51,333 nt of DNA from Candidatus Saccharimonadales bacterium (GCA_035945435.1 DASZAF010000021.1:1-51333); one strand, 5' to 3'. Positions 8,193-17,672 are shown, counted from the stretch's first letter. Translations and numbers: made by a program. The notes: generated from the sequence alone by a model not told the origin.

Positions 8193-9683
8193 ATGACTCT
8201 CGCTTCAGCCTTAGATCTATATGAAGTTACCGTTGGTATGGAGTGCCATGTCCAGCTCAAGACAAAGACCAAACTTTTTAGCGGTGCGGACAACGATGCC
8301 AGAGATAAATCTCCGAATACCGTCGTTTCACCGATCTGCTTCGGACTACCCGGCACACTGCCAGTTCTTAACCGACATGCGATCGAATTAGCAGTTCGCG
8401 CAGGAGCAGCCTTAAACGCCAAAGTCGCAGAAGTCAGTAACTTCGATCGAAAACATTATTTTTATCCTGACCTACCCAAAGGCTACCAGATCACTCAGCT
8501 AGATCGTCCTATCATCGGGAAAGGTGAAATAGAAGTGCCGTTCAATGGAGGAAGCTTTACGGTCGGTATCACCAGAGCCCATATGGAAGAGGATGCCGGG
8601 AAACTTGTCCATCCGCCGGGGGCAGATTACAGTCTCGTCGACTATAACCGAGCCGGGACGCCACTCATCGAGATCGTTTCAGAGCCTGATATACATAGTG
8701 CTGCTCAAGCACGAGCTTATGTCCAGGAACTGTGGCTTCGCATGATGTACTCAGGCGTTACAGAAGGAAACCTATACTATGGCAACATGCGGTTCGACGT
8801 TAACGTATCCGTTGCTAAGAAAGGTTCGGGTGTGTTAGGTACACGCACCGAAACTAAAAATCTCAACTCATTCAGAAGCGTTGAACGCGCTGTCGACTTC
8901 GAATTTCGACGCCAGGTTGACTTGGTGGAGAAAGGTCAGAAGATCGTCCAGGAGACGCGCGGCTTCAATGACGCAACTCAGAAAACGTTCAGCCAACGCA
9001 CCAAGGAAGACGCAGACGATTACAGGTATTTCCCAGAGGCAGATATCCCGCCCGTCGTGTTGACAAGAGAGCATATTAGAGAGATCCATGACGAAGTCGC
9101 AACTTTGTTACCGGCTGCAATTCGTGCACGTCTGTCGTCACGTGGCCTCAAGCCCAACGAGATCGAAACACTACTAGAGGCCGACGCAGTACTTCAGGGC
9201 CGCGGGTATATCAAGCTTATCGATGAGACCGAGGATGAGGTCGTTCGCTTTGTTGTTAACTGGATTCTGAACAGGGATATTGCTTCGAAAGCTAGCGACC
9301 ACGATGAAAAAGACGTTATGGCTGCATCCGCTCTTCCAACAGCTGTTCAGTTGTCAGATGTATTTCGCATGTACAAGTCCGGCAAGATAAGCTCAAACAA
9401 CTCAGATGAGCTGATAGGCCATCTAGCGGGACACGATGAGCTGATGGCTGAATCACTCGCCGATGAAAAAGGTATGTTGCAGGTGAGCGACAGCAGCGAG
9501 CTGGAGAAGATTATCGATCAGGTTCTTAGTAACCAGGCCAGTCAGAAAGCCGTCGCCGACATTAAGGCGGGAAAGATGAATGCTATCGGATTCTTGGTTG
9601 GCCAGGTCATGAAAGAATCAAGAGGGACGGCTAACCCAGGAGTGGTGAGCGAGCTCGTACGCAAAAAGCTACTTAACAGCTAG
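8193..9683 (+). CDS. gatB: Asp/Glu-tRNA amidotransferase subunit B
   Basis: GatB, the tRNA-binding kinase subunit that phosphorylates the misacylated aminoacyl-tRNA before amidation. About 496 residues. Family motifs include YEVTVGMECHVQL, DLPKGYQITQ, HMEEDAGKL, DYNRAGTPLIEIVSEPD and MRFDVNVSV, then the GatB/YqeY C-terminal domain ending FLVGQVMKES. Two in-frame ATGs exist. I prefer 8193 because AAGGAGAT (8177-8184) is 8 nt before it, whereas the ATG at 8184 overlaps the end of that Shine-Dalgarno and the gatA stop. galU follows after 9 nt and is probably in the same transcript. Confidence 0.97.
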   Translation: MTLASALDLYEVTVGMECHVQLKTKTKLFSGADNDARDKSPNTVVSPICFGLPGTLPVLNRHAIELAVRAGAALNAKVAEVSNFDRKHYFYPDLPKGYQITQLDRPIIGKGEIEVPFNGGSFTVGITRAHMEEDAGKLVHPPGADYSLVDYNRAGTPLIEIVSEPDIHSAAQARAYVQELWLRMMYSGVTEGNLYYGNMRFDVNVSVAKKGSGVLGTRTETKNLNSFRSVERAVDFEFRRQVDLVEKGQKIVQETRGFNDATQKTFSQRTKEDADDYRYFPEADIPPVVLTREHIREIHDEVATLLPAAIRARLSSRGLKPNEIETLLEADAVLQGRGYIKLIDETEDEVVRFVVNWILNRDIASKASDHDEKDVMAASALPTAVQLSDVFRMYKSGKISSNNSDELIGHLAGHDELMAESLADEKGMLQVSDSSELEKIIDQVLSNQASQKAVADIKAGKMNAIGFLVGQVMKESRGTANPGVVSELVRKKLLNS

Positions 9684-9692
9684 GAGGGATCC

Positions 9693-10577
9693 ATGAAACT
9701 GCCGACAAAGGCAATTGTCGCGGCTGCCGGTTACGGTACCCGTTTTCTGCCTCAAACTATTGCGATGCCAAAAGAGATGCTGCCAATAGTTGATAAACCT
9801 GTCATTCAGATTATCGTCGAACAGCTAGTTGCTGCCGGCGTGACCGACGTTATCATCGTCACCGGCTATACCAAACGGGCAATCGAAGACCACTTTGATG
9901 TCCCCGCAGAACTAGCTAATGAACTGGAGACGAAAGGCAAGACTGAGCTTCTAGAAGAAGTACGAGCCATAAGTAACCTGGCCAACTTCGCCTATGTCAG
10001 GCAAAAAGGCTCGCCAAAAGGCACGGCACGGCCTGTTCTTAGCGCAAAGCATCTGCTCAATAAGGACGAGCCTTTCTTCGTCACGTTCGCAGATGACTTC
10101 TTTCGCTCAGACATACCTGAGCCTGTTCAGCTCCTCGATGTCTATAGGCGAACAAGAAGCACTGTAATCGCTTTTACCGAAGTTCTTGAAGAAGAGACCC
10201 ATCGATATGGTATAGCTGATGTTGCCGAGCATCTAGATGAGCGGACTATAAAACTGAAGTCGCTCGTAGAAAAACCACCACAGGGCAAAGCCCCATCCAA
10301 TTTCGCGGTAACTGGTCATCACATTCTAACCCCCGATATTCTGCCCCTCCTTGAGAAAGAGGTTGTCGGTACAGGGGGCGAGATTGTCTTGACTGAACAT
10401 ATCTCCGAGTTCATGAAGAAGTCGCCGGTCTACGGCTGCATCGTTGACGGAGTCTGGCATGATACGGGTAATAAATCACGCTACTTAGAAGCTGTCATTG
10501 ATCTAGCTCTGACCGATCCTACAGTCGGACCAGAACTCCGGAATTATCTTGATCGGCGGCTCAAGCAGAAGGATTGA
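9693..10577 (+). CDS. galU: UTP-glucose-1-phosphate uridylyltransferase
   Basis: GalU makes UDP-glucose from UTP and glucose-1-phosphate, the precursor for envelope glycans. 294 residues, normal length. The nucleotidyltransferase signature AAGYGTRFLPQTIAMPKEMLP is near residues 11-31, with the catalytic Lys in MPKEML. VDKPVIQIIVEQLVAAGV, TFADDFF (metal-binding Asp) and GNKSRYLEA near the C-terminus are family features. The start has an ideal AGGAGGG five nt upstream. The gene sits 9 nt behind gatB, an unrelated pathway, so the arrangement probably reflects compact transcription and not shared function. Confidence 0.95.
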   Translation: MKLPTKAIVAAAGYGTRFLPQTIAMPKEMLPIVDKPVIQIIVEQLVAAGVTDVIIVTGYTKRAIEDHFDVPAELANELETKGKTELLEEVRAISNLANFAYVRQKGSPKGTARPVLSAKHLLNKDEPFFVTFADDFFRSDIPEPVQLLDVYRRTRSTVIAFTEVLEEETHRYGIADVAEHLDERTIKLKSLVEKPPQGKAPSNFAVTGHHILTPDILPLLEKEVVGTGGEIVLTEHISEFMKKSPVYGCIVDGVWHDTGNKSRYLEAVIDLALTDPTVGPELRNYLDRRLKQKD

Positions 10578-10582
10578 TTTGG

Positions 10583-10591
10583 TGGTATCAT
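10583..10591 (+). promoter_or_regulatory. Extended -10 promoter
   Basis: TGgTATCAT lies 31 nt before the next gene's ATG. A leader of about 25 nt containing AAGGAG (10612-10617) is predicted. Confidence 0.4.
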
Positions 10592-10622
10592 AGGTTAAAC
10601 GTCGGCACAATAAGGAGAAGCC

Positions 10623-10889
10623 ATGACAGGATTTGATCTTTTAGCCATTATCCTCAGTATAACTCTAGCCATCTTCCTGATCTTAGCCATCATACTAACC
10701 ATCTACTTGATACGGATTGTCCGTCAGGTGCAAACGGTCATGAATCAGGCCGAGAGCACAGTGGATCTTATCAAGTCATCTGTTAAATCACTGACAAGTG
10801 TCGGCATCCCACGCAGCGCGTTCCGCTTTTTTACAGAGTTACTCTCGAAGAAGAGTGAGATGCACAGTAAGGGCAAAAAATCTAAATAA
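10623..10889 (+). CDS. Small single-pass membrane protein
   Basis: An 88-residue protein with a long N-terminal hydrophobic segment (about residues 4-32). It is followed by an amphipathic region (VRQVQTVMNQAESTVDLIKSSVKSL) and a basic C-terminus (KKSEMHSKGKKSK). This resembles the short DUF948-like or YtxH-partner membrane proteins that often precede YtxH genes. The ATG has AAGGAG 5 nt upstream. The YtxH gene follows after 20 nt, so the two probably form an envelope-associated pair. Function unknown. Confidence 0.75.
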   Translation: MTGFDLLAIILSITLAIFLILAIILTIYLIRIVRQVQTVMNQAESTVDLIKSSVKSLTSVGIPRSAFRFFTELLSKKSEMHSKGKKSK

Positions 10890-10909
10890 TAGGAGGGGAT
10901 CTACATAAA

Positions 10910-11362
10910 ATGGCCCAGAAAAAGAAAGTTGGTGATGGTGGGGGAAAGAAGTTCCTACTTGGAGCAGTGGTAGGTGTAGTTGCCGGAGCAGTAACAGCTC
11001 TACTAACCGCCCCGAAGAGTGGCAAGGAGACCCGAGCTGTCATCAAAGAGAAGGCGACTGATCTCGGCCAGGATGCTCTTCGTGATGCTCGTAAGCTTGA
11101 AGGAGAACTCAACAAGCGAATCTCCGAATCAAAGAAGGCTCTACCACATCTAACAGGCGAGGCGAAGACCGAGCTTGAAACCTTGCTGAAAGGCGCCGTG
11201 ACCGCTAAAGGGCGTGCCCTGAAGGCAATCGATTCGCTCAAGAAGGGTGGAAAGACAAAACTCGACGAGACACTCGTCAAGGAACTAGAGACTGTTATCT
11301 CTAATCTTGAAGAGGTTGAACGTAAGGTTAGCAAAGCGCCAAAGGCAAAACACTCAAAATAG
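10910..11362 (+). CDS. YtxH-domain envelope protein
   Basis: A 150-residue protein. A basic N-terminus (AQKKKVGDGGGKK) is followed by one membrane helix, FLLGAVVGVVAGAVTALLTAPKSGKETRAVI. This matches the YtxH-like pattern of a glycine-rich helix ending in A-P-x-S-G-x-E-x-R. The remaining ~110 residues are charged and probably helical or coiled coil. YtxH proteins are general-stress-associated in Firmicutes, but their biochemical role is unknown. Shine-Dalgarno AGGAGGGGA lies at 10891-10899, before the ATG. Confidence 0.8.
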   Translation: MAQKKKVGDGGGKKFLLGAVVGVVAGAVTALLTAPKSGKETRAVIKEKATDLGQDALRDARKLEGELNKRISESKKALPHLTGEAKTELETLLKGAVTAKGRALKAIDSLKKGGKTKLDETLVKELETVISNLEEVERKVSKAPKAKHSK

Positions 11363-11383
11363 GTTATGACGAAAGGGGCGAGA

Positions 11384-11406
11384 GGGGCACATTAGGTGCC
11401 CCCTTT
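11384..11406 (+). terminator. Terminator-like hairpin before dnaE
   Basis: GGGGCAC (11384-11390), loop ATTAG, GTGCCCC (11396-11402), then CTTT. The U-tract is short. The dnaE extended -10 starts at 11410, so the hairpin fills the place where its -35 would be, as at gatC. Confidence 0.55.
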
Positions 11407-11409
11407 GCG

Positions 11410-11418
11410 TGCTATAAT
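11410..11418 (+). promoter_or_regulatory. Extended -10 promoter for dnaE
   Basis: TGcTATAAT is a consensus extended -10. The predicted start is near 11425, followed by AGAAGGGGGA and the GTG at 11441. This gene has a short leader with a Shine-Dalgarno. Confidence 0.6.
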
Positions 11419-11440
11419 AGATGTCAGAAGGGGGACAAAA

Positions 11441-14400
11441 GTGACAAAAAGACCAACACTCGCTGCGAGTGATTATGTGCATTTGCACAATCACACACAC
11501 TACAGTGTGCTCGATGGTCTTCAGAAAGTCCCCGAGATGCTCGACCGCATTAAAGAATGTGGTATGGAAGCTGTAGCCATAACTGACCACGGTACTCTTT
11601 CGGCAACCGTCGAGTTTGTTAAGAGCGCACAAGAGCGTGGCATTAAGCCAATCGTTGGTATCGAGACCTACGTGGCCGCCCGAACGATTGCCGATAGAGA
11701 CCCGAGTAAAGACAAAGCCAGATACCATCTGATCCTGCTTGCTATGAACCAGCAAGGCTATCTGAACCTAATGAGACTCAGCACCATCGCCAACCTCGAG
11801 GGTATGTACTACAAGCCACGCATCGACCACTTGTTGCTAGAGAGATACAATGAAGGGTTAATCTGCCTCTCAGGCTGTCTGGGTGGAGAGCTCGGTGAAC
11901 TCTTCTCGCAGGACCAGGACGAAAAAGCCTATGAGATCGCTAAATGGTATAGATCAATCTTTGGCGATCGATACTATTTGGAGATGCAGGATTCAGGCCA
12001 TCCGAAGCATCCGAAGCACTCCAAAGATCAAGCAAAGCTGAACAAGAAACTTCAGAAACTAGCCAAAGACCTAGATCTCCCACTCGTCGTTACAACCGAT
12101 GCCCACTACTGTAAACCCGAGGATAAAGAGGCCCATGAAATCTTACTCTGTGTTCAAACGACCGCCAACCTCAACGACAAAGGACGCTTCAGCATGGATG
12201 ACTACGACCTCTTCGTTGAGAGCTCATCGAACATTATCAACAGATGGGGAGAAGAATACGCCGAAGCCGTCCTGAACACTCGAAAGATTGCGGACCGCTG
12301 TTCAGTCGAGTTGAAGTTCGGTGAGACGCTCATTCCTAAGTTTGATGTCCCTGAGGGCTACACGGAAAAACAGTACCTCGACGAGCTAGTCTACCAGGGT
12401 TTAGCTGCACGATATGGTAACGTCGAAAGAAACGAGGCAAAACTGCTGACCATCCCCAAAGCAAAGACTACTTTGACCAAGGAAGTACTTGAGAGGGCAG
12501 AGTATGAACTTGGTGTCATCGATAGGATGGGCTTTAACGGTTACTTCCTTGTCGTCCAAGACTTCATAAACTGGGGTAAGGACCATGATATCGTCTTTGG
12601 TCCTGGTAGAGGCTCGGCAGCTGGCTCACTTGTCTCGTATGCACTACGCATAACTGACCTCGATCCACTAGCATACGGCTTACTTTTTGAGCGCTTCTTA
12701 AATCCTGACCGCATTAGTATGCCTGATATTGATATTGATATTCAGGATACTCGTCGTGATGAGGTCATTGCCTACTGTACGGAGAAATACGGTCGTGACA
12801 GAGTATCAAACATAGTCACTTTCGGTACAATGGCTGCAAGAGCAGCAATCCGCGACGTTGCTCGGGTCATTGAAGTCTCATACGCCGAGGCAGACCGACT
12901 CGCAAAGATGATCCCGCCTCCTGTTCAGGGCCACCACACACCACTAAGTACGCATATCCAGAAAGAGCCCGACCTTAAGGCTGAGTACGAAAACAACCCA
13001 ACAAGCAAGAAAGTCATCGATCTTGCCATCAAACTAGAAGGCACCATCCGTTCTCGTGGTGTCCACGCTGCTGGAGTTGTGATAGCACCCGACGAACTGG
13101 TCAAGTTTATTCCTCTAGAAATGTCACAAAAGGGCGCCGTAGCAACGCAATTCTCGTTCACAATAGTTGAAGAACTAGGCCTTCTTAAGATGGACTTTTT
13201 GGGCTTAAGCAACCTTACTATCGTAAAGAATGCCATGCGCATCGTTAAGAAAGTCTACGGCGTTGAGATCGACCTAGAGAAAATGCCGCTCGATGATAAG
13301 AAGACGATCGCCTTGTGCGCAGCAGGTGACACTACAGGCATTTTCCAGTTTGAATCAGCTGGTATGAAGCGCTATCTAAAAGAACTCAAGCCGACCGTCT
13401 TCGACGATCTAATTGCTATGGGCGCACTCTACCGACCAGGTCCGATGCAGTTTATCCCAGCTTTTATCGATCGAAAGCTCGGGAGGAAGGAGATTGAGTA
13501 TCTCCACCCGAGAATGGAGGCGGCCCTCAAACCTACATATGGAGTCCTTGTTTACCAGGAACAGGTCATGCAGATAAGTAAGGACCTTTGTGGTTTCACC
13601 GGTGGACAGGCCGACACTCTCCGTAAGGCTATCGGTAAGAAGAAGATGGATGTCTTGCAGAAACTGAGAACCGACTTCATTGAAGGTGCCGTCAAGAATA
13701 GTGGCGCCGATAGAAAGGACATGGAAGACTTCTGGAAACAACTTGAAGACTTCGCAGCCTACTGTTTCAACAAGTCGCATGCGGCCTGTTATGCAACGAT
13801 CTCATACTGGACCGCCTATCTTAAAGCAAACTACCCTTCGGCCTTCATGGCTGCCCTGATGACTAGTGACCACGGAGATACTGACCGTCTAGCTATTGAG
13901 ATCTCCGAGTGCAAGCGGATGGGTATTGAAGTCCTTTCACCTGATGTCAATCAATCTTTTGGTGAATTTGGCGTAGTACCAGATACCCATCAGATCAGAT
14001 TTGGGATGAACGCTGTTAAGAATGTGGGTAGTGGTGCTGTCGAAGAGATACTGAGAGCTCGCGAGGCCGGTGGAGAGTTCACGTCAATGGAAGACTACAT
14101 GAGACGTGTGAACGCCCGAGTCGTTAACCGCAAAAACCTTGAGAGCCTGATCAAAGCTGGTGCTTTTGACCGTTTTGCATCTCGTGCTGATCTACTTTAC
14201 AACCTCGATACCATTCTTGCTTTTGGGAGCAAGCTCCAGAAGGAGGCAGCTAGCGGACAAGTAAACTTGTTCGGGGAGATGCTTGATGATACGACAAGCG
14301 CTGCCCTCAAGCTTGAAGAGGCGCCAAAGCAAGCCAGTGAACAGGAGAGGCTACAGTGGGAGCGAGAGCTACTCGGCCTCTACTTATCTAGTCACCCACT

Positions 14401-15124
14401 TGATCGCTACGATACCTATCTCGATGAACAGTCGTTGCCACTTGACACGCTTAGTAAAGAGATGGACGGGGCCGCCGTTTCTGTCGGTGGTGTCGTTATC
14501 GGCATCCGCCAGATCAGCACAAAAAATGGCGACAAGATGGCCTTCGTCAAACTGGAGAATAAGACTGGTGAATTAGAGTTAATAGTCTTCCCCAAGGTCT
14601 ACGAATCGGTCAAGGAATTACTCAAGCAAGATAAGATCGTTCTAGCCAAAGGCACTCTCACCGCCAGGGATAAAGCCGGAAACCTGGTAGACGAATACAA
14701 AGTACTCGTTGACAGCTTGAAGGAGATAGATGGTCAGACGGCCGCTTCTTATGAGCCGACCGGCGTGGCCTATTTATTTGAGCCCTCTAAGCCCAAAAAG
14801 TCCAGAGCCAAGTTTCGACGTACCACCACACCAGTTGAGTCAGTTGCCGAATCAGCACCCAGCAGCACTATAACGAGCCGGAGTGAACCGCTCCAGATAA
14901 GGCCCCAGAAGCTCTACGTCCACGTCCGAAATCCAGAAGATCACCAATCTCTTCTTGAGTTAAAGCGCTCATTCAACAACTACCCTGGAAAATCTGAAGC
15001 CATACTCGTCCTAGGCGAAGATAAGGGCTCGGCCATTAAGCTACCGTTCACGATCGAGCCGAGCACTGATCTACTCAGCGCCATTAAGCAGCTTTACGGC
15101 GAAGAATGTATCGCCCTTAAATAG
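11441..15124 (+). CDS. dnaE: DNA polymerase III subunit alpha
   Basis: DnaE, the replicative C-family DNA polymerase. About 1227 residues, full length. An N-terminal PHP domain starts YVHLHNHTHYSVLDGL, with AITDHGTL. The polymerase core has GPGRGSAAGSLV and the catalytic Asp cluster MPDIDIDIQDTRRDEV. Next come TFGTMAARAAIRDV and FNKSHAACYATISYWTAYLK. A helix-hairpin-helix region follows (GAVEEILRARE), then an OB-fold (VSVGGVVIGIRQISTKNGDKMAFVKLE). The last ~80 residues form the usual C-terminal domain after a Ser/Thr-rich linker. GTG at 11441 is chosen because GAAGGGGGA precedes it; the frame extends upstream only into the promoter. It ends 8 nt inside the convergent methyltransferase gene. 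Confidence 0.96.
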   Translation: MTKRPTLAASDYVHLHNHTHYSVLDGLQKVPEMLDRIKECGMEAVAITDHGTLSATVEFVKSAQERGIKPIVGIETYVAARTIADRDPSKDKARYHLILLAMNQQGYLNLMRLSTIANLEGMYYKPRIDHLLLERYNEGLICLSGCLGGELGELFSQDQDEKAYEIAKWYRSIFGDRYYLEMQDSGHPKHPKHSKDQAKLNKKLQKLAKDLDLPLVVTTDAHYCKPEDKEAHEILLCVQTTANLNDKGRFSMDDYDLFVESSSNIINRWGEEYAEAVLNTRKIADRCSVELKFGETLIPKFDVPEGYTEKQYLDELVYQGLAARYGNVERNEAKLLTIPKAKTTLTKEVLERAEYELGVIDRMGFNGYFLVVQDFINWGKDHDIVFGPGRGSAAGSLVSYALRITDLDPLAYGLLFERFLNPDRISMPDIDIDIQDTRRDEVIAYCTEKYGRDRVSNIVTFGTMAARAAIRDVARVIEVSYAEADRLAKMIPPPVQGHHTPLSTHIQKEPDLKAEYENNPTSKKVIDLAIKLEGTIRSRGVHAAGVVIAPDELVKFIPLEMSQKGAVATQFSFTIVEELGLLKMDFLGLSNLTIVKNAMRIVKKVYGVEIDLEKMPLDDKKTIALCAAGDTTGIFQFESAGMKRYLKELKPTVFDDLIAMGALYRPGPMQFIPAFIDRKLGRKEIEYLHPRMEAALKPTYGVLVYQEQVMQISKDLCGFTGGQADTLRKAIGKKKMDVLQKLRTDFIEGAVKNSGADRKDMEDFWKQLEDFAAYCFNKSHAACYATISYWTAYLKANYPSAFMAALMTSDHGDTDRLAIEISECKRMGIEVLSPDVNQSFGEFGVVPDTHQIRFGMNAVKNVGSGAVEEILRAREAGGEFTSMEDYMRRVNARVVNRKNLESLIKAGAFDRFASRADLLYNLDTILAFGSKLQKEAASGQVNLFGEMLDDTTSAALKLEEAPKQASEQERLQWERELLGLYLSSHPLDRYDTYLDEQSLPLDTLSKEMDGAAVSVGGVVIGIRQISTKNGDKMAFVKLENKTGELELIVFPKVYESVKELLKQDKIVLAKGTLTARDKAGNLVDEYKVLVDSLKEIDGQTAASYEPTGVAYLFEPSKPKKSRAKFRRTTTPVESVAESAPSSTITSRSEPLQIRPQKLYVHVRNPEDHQSLLELKRSFNNYPGKSEAILVLGEDKGSAIKLPFTIEPSTDLLSAIKQLYGEECIALK

Positions 15125-15617
15125 ACAGGCTGAGTTGATAGAGGGCTATACCGAGAGCCACACTGACGTTAAATGACTCTTTTGCGCCCTTCATAGGTAT
15201 CTCGATGAGTGTCGGGCAGTGATCGAGAACGACCTTTGGGATGCCGTTAACCTCTTCTCCGAGGACTAAGGCTACCATTTCGTTACTAGCTGGGTGAAAG
15301 GAGCGAATATCCATCGCTCTATTGCTCTGCTCTAATCCAACGACCGTATATCCCTCAGTCTTTAATTTCGAGATCAATTCTAATACGTCCTCGTAGTGGC
15401 TAAACGGTACCGAATTTTCAGCTCCGAGGGCCGTTTTATGTATCCTATCCGTCAGTCCTTCGACGATATGTCTGAGACGATCGTCATTATCGACACGAGG
15501 GTAGGGAGTGTACCCCGTTAGGTATAGACGGTCTACGCCGAAGCCATCACAAGTACGAAAGAACGAACCGACATTGAGAGTACTCCTGATATTGTGGGCT
15601 ACAACCACAGTTTTCAT
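15117..15617 (-). CDS. SPOUT (TrmH/SpoU) family RNA methyltransferase
   Basis: A 166-residue minimal SPOUT methyltransferase of the TrmH type. Motif 1 is NIRSTLNVGSFFRTCDGFGV. Motif 2 is LVLGEEVNGIPKVVLD. Motif 3 is IPMKGAKESFNVSVALGIALYQ. These form the trefoil-knot SAM-binding site. There is no N-terminal RNA-binding extension, so the target (tRNA 2'-O-ribose or 23S rRNA) cannot be told. It starts 5 nt after the stop of the M13 peptidase on the same strand, so it is probably cotranscribed. Its 3' end overlaps the dnaE stop by 8 nt in convergent orientation. Confidence 0.88.
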   Translation of the reverse strand: MKTVVVAHNIRSTLNVGSFFRTCDGFGVDRLYLTGYTPYPRVDNDDRLRHIVEGLTDRIHKTALGAENSVPFSHYEDVLELISKLKTEGYTVVGLEQSNRAMDIRSFHPASNEMVALVLGEEVNGIPKVVLDHCPTLIEIPMKGAKESFNVSVALGIALYQLSLSI

Positions 15618-15622
15618 TTCAA

Positions 15623-17590
15623 CTACCAGATTTTGGTACGTTTCTCAGCAGGGCGATATAGCCTGTCATTTTCGCTTAGTCTGAACGCATCATAGAAGCC
15701 ATCTACGTGCGTAACCATACCATTGACCCTAAACCGTGATTCAGGATGCGGATCGCGGAGTGCAAACTCACGGACACGCTCAGGCCGGTTCACGTCGCAC
15801 TCTGTGGTTGCGTAAGCCACGAAGAAGAGCTGTTCTGCTGTTAGTTTACCTTCACCAACCTGCTGTTGCTTAGGGAGCTTCTTGAAGGTCTCATAGGCGA
15901 TCTCTAGCCCACCCAGATCAGCGATGCTCTCACCGATAATTAGTTGGCCAATGAGATGAAGCCCGGGCAGAACTTCAAACTGATCAGCCTGATCAATAAT
16001 GATCTTCGCTCGCTTTGCAAACTCGGCACGATCTTTCTTCGTTTGCCAGATACGCATGTTCCCTACATCATCAAACAAGCATCCTTGGTCGTCAAAACCA
16101 TGTGTCAGCTCGTGTCCTATGACTGTTCCAATACCGGCCAAGTTGGCGACAATCGGAGCCTTTGGGTCAAAGAACGGCGACTGCAGAATAGCTGCTGGAA
16201 AGCAGATAACCAGACGGTTCGGATCGTGGTAGGCGTTGACTGTCTGAGGGTCCATTAACCATTCGTCACGTGATGTCTTTTTGTGAAGCCGGTCGAGATA
16301 GTAGTCGTTCTGGAAGCGCTCAATAGCTATAAGGTTACCTATGAGGGATTCCCGGTTAATCTCAAGCTTACTGAAATCACGCCACTTGTCTGGATAGCCG
16401 ATCAAAACTTTCATGTTAGCCAACTTCTTATAGGCTAGTGGTTTTGTCTTTGGATCCATCCATTTCAGACGTTTCAGACGCTCTTTGTAGGTGGCCCTGA
16501 TGGTCTCGACCATTTCGAGTATCTGCCTCTTTGACGACTCTGGAAAGTACCTCTTGGCATAGAGCCTACCGACACCTTGTCCGAAGACCGCGTCTATGAG
16601 CATGACAGCTCGTTGCCATTTTGGCATGAGCTCACGAGAGCCCGTCAGAGTCTTACCAAAGAATTCAAACCTAAGCTTGGCGAAACTCTCATCTATCTTG
16701 CTGTAATAGGTAACGACAAACTTCCATTTGAGGTATGTCTTCCAGGACTCTAATTTACTCTCAATAAATAGTTTATCGACATAGGCCAAGAACTTTGGTT
16801 GGTCGACACTAAGATCACGACCAGGTCGCCAACCAAGCGAGCTAGCGTATGCCGGCCAGTTTATGTTTGGGTAACCAGCCTTCAATTTGGTAAAGGTAAC
16901 TTTGTTATAGTTCTTTTCAACATCTCGCAGTTCCGCACTTGGTAGAGAGTGGCGAGCTAGACTGGTTTCAAAGTCGATGACCTGTTTCGAAAAATTATCT
17001 GCGCTCTCGCCAAGCCCCGGTAACCGCTTAAATACTTTGGCAAGATGAGCAGTATAGGCCTTTCGTACTGCCTTCATTTCGGGCTTATCTTCCAAGTAGT
17101 AGTCCCGGGACGGTAGCGTCAGGCCCCCTTGACCCAGCCGAAAGAGATAGCGAGTGCTATCCTTATCATCCATATCCGCCATCGCACGCCACGGACCGCT
17201 GATACCGATGGCTTGCAGCTCACCAATGACAGTTGCCAGGTCATTCAGGTCTTTAATTTCATCAATACGTTTCAGATAACTATCGACGAGCTTTAAGTGG
17301 TCTTTACTGAAGTCGTCGACATGCATAATGGTGTAGTAAAGATCGCGCGCTTGTTGCTCAACGCTGTTTGGCGATAACAGCTTCTTTTCTTGGAGGTCAT
17401 TGTAGATTGCCCGCATGTCTTGCCACGTCTTGTCGCGGAGGACTAAGAATGTACCCCAACGGCTCTCGGTCGGTGGGATGGGGTTCTCTTTCAGCCATTT
17501 ACTGTTTACATAGCTATAGAAGTCATCTTGCGGTCTTACGGAGTTACTAAGAGAACCACCGTAATCACGCATACTGTGTAGTTTTGTCAT
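15623..17590 (-). CDS. pepO: M13-family zinc metallopeptidase (PepO-like), cytoplasmic
   Basis: M13 (neprilysin/PepO) oligopeptidase of about 655 residues. The zinc site is complete: HELTH in TVIGHELTHGFDDQG, and the third ligand in ESIADLGGLEIAYE. N-terminal RPQDDFYSYVNSKWL and C-terminal ECDVNRPERVREFALRDPHPESRFRVNG are typical of the family. There is no signal peptide or anchor, unlike secreted M13 enzymes, so it probably degrades imported peptides in the cytoplasm. I place the start at the ATG complementary to 17588-17590 because TACAAT ends 7 nt upstream. Divergent from the pilB-like gene; the SPOUT methyltransferase is downstream. Confidence 0.93.
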   Translation of the reverse strand: MTKLHSMRDYGGSLSNSVRPQDDFYSYVNSKWLKENPIPPTESRWGTFLVLRDKTWQDMRAIYNDLQEKKLLSPNSVEQQARDLYYTIMHVDDFSKDHLKLVDSYLKRIDEIKDLNDLATVIGELQAIGISGPWRAMADMDDKDSTRYLFRLGQGGLTLPSRDYYLEDKPEMKAVRKAYTAHLAKVFKRLPGLGESADNFSKQVIDFETSLARHSLPSAELRDVEKNYNKVTFTKLKAGYPNINWPAYASSLGWRPGRDLSVDQPKFLAYVDKLFIESKLESWKTYLKWKFVVTYYSKIDESFAKLRFEFFGKTLTGSRELMPKWQRAVMLIDAVFGQGVGRLYAKRYFPESSKRQILEMVETIRATYKERLKRLKWMDPKTKPLAYKKLANMKVLIGYPDKWRDFSKLEINRESLIGNLIAIERFQNDYYLDRLHKKTSRDEWLMDPQTVNAYHDPNRLVICFPAAILQSPFFDPKAPIVANLAGIGTVIGHELTHGFDDQGCLFDDVGNMRIWQTKKDRAEFAKRAKIIIDQADQFEVLPGLHLIGQLIIGESIADLGGLEIAYETFKKLPKQQQVGEGKLTAEQLFFVAYATTECDVNRPERVREFALRDPHPESRFRVNGMVTHVDGFYDAFRLSENDRLYRPAEKRTKIW

Positions 17591-17597
17591 TGGAACC

Positions 17598-17603
17598 ATT
17601 GTA
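17598..17603 (-). promoter_or_regulatory. -10 box, leaderless M13 peptidase gene
   Basis: TACAAT on the reverse strand, 7 nt before the ATG. No Shine-Dalgarno lies between them. Confidence 0.5.
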
Positions 17604-17636
17604 GCGCAACTCTTCGTTTTGAAGGCAACTCATCTG

Positions 17637-17665
17637 CTGACCGACGCTTATGCTTGGTGTACAAT
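17637..17665 (+). promoter_or_regulatory. Promoter, leaderless pilB-like gene
   Basis: CTGACC (17637-17642), 17 nt, TACAAT (17660-17665), then 7 nt to the ATG at 17673. Arranged back to back with the M13 peptidase promoter. Confidence 0.5.
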
Positions 17666-17672
17666 ATGGGCA

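Noticed and set aside
11396-11440. Longer dnaE reading from 11396
   Set aside because: It would run through the terminator arm and the -10 box; GTG 11441 has a good Shine-Dalgarno.
11998-12030. Short tandem repeat (HPKHPKHSKD) inside dnaE
   Set aside because: Two imperfect copies within a conserved coding region; ordinary low-complexity loop.
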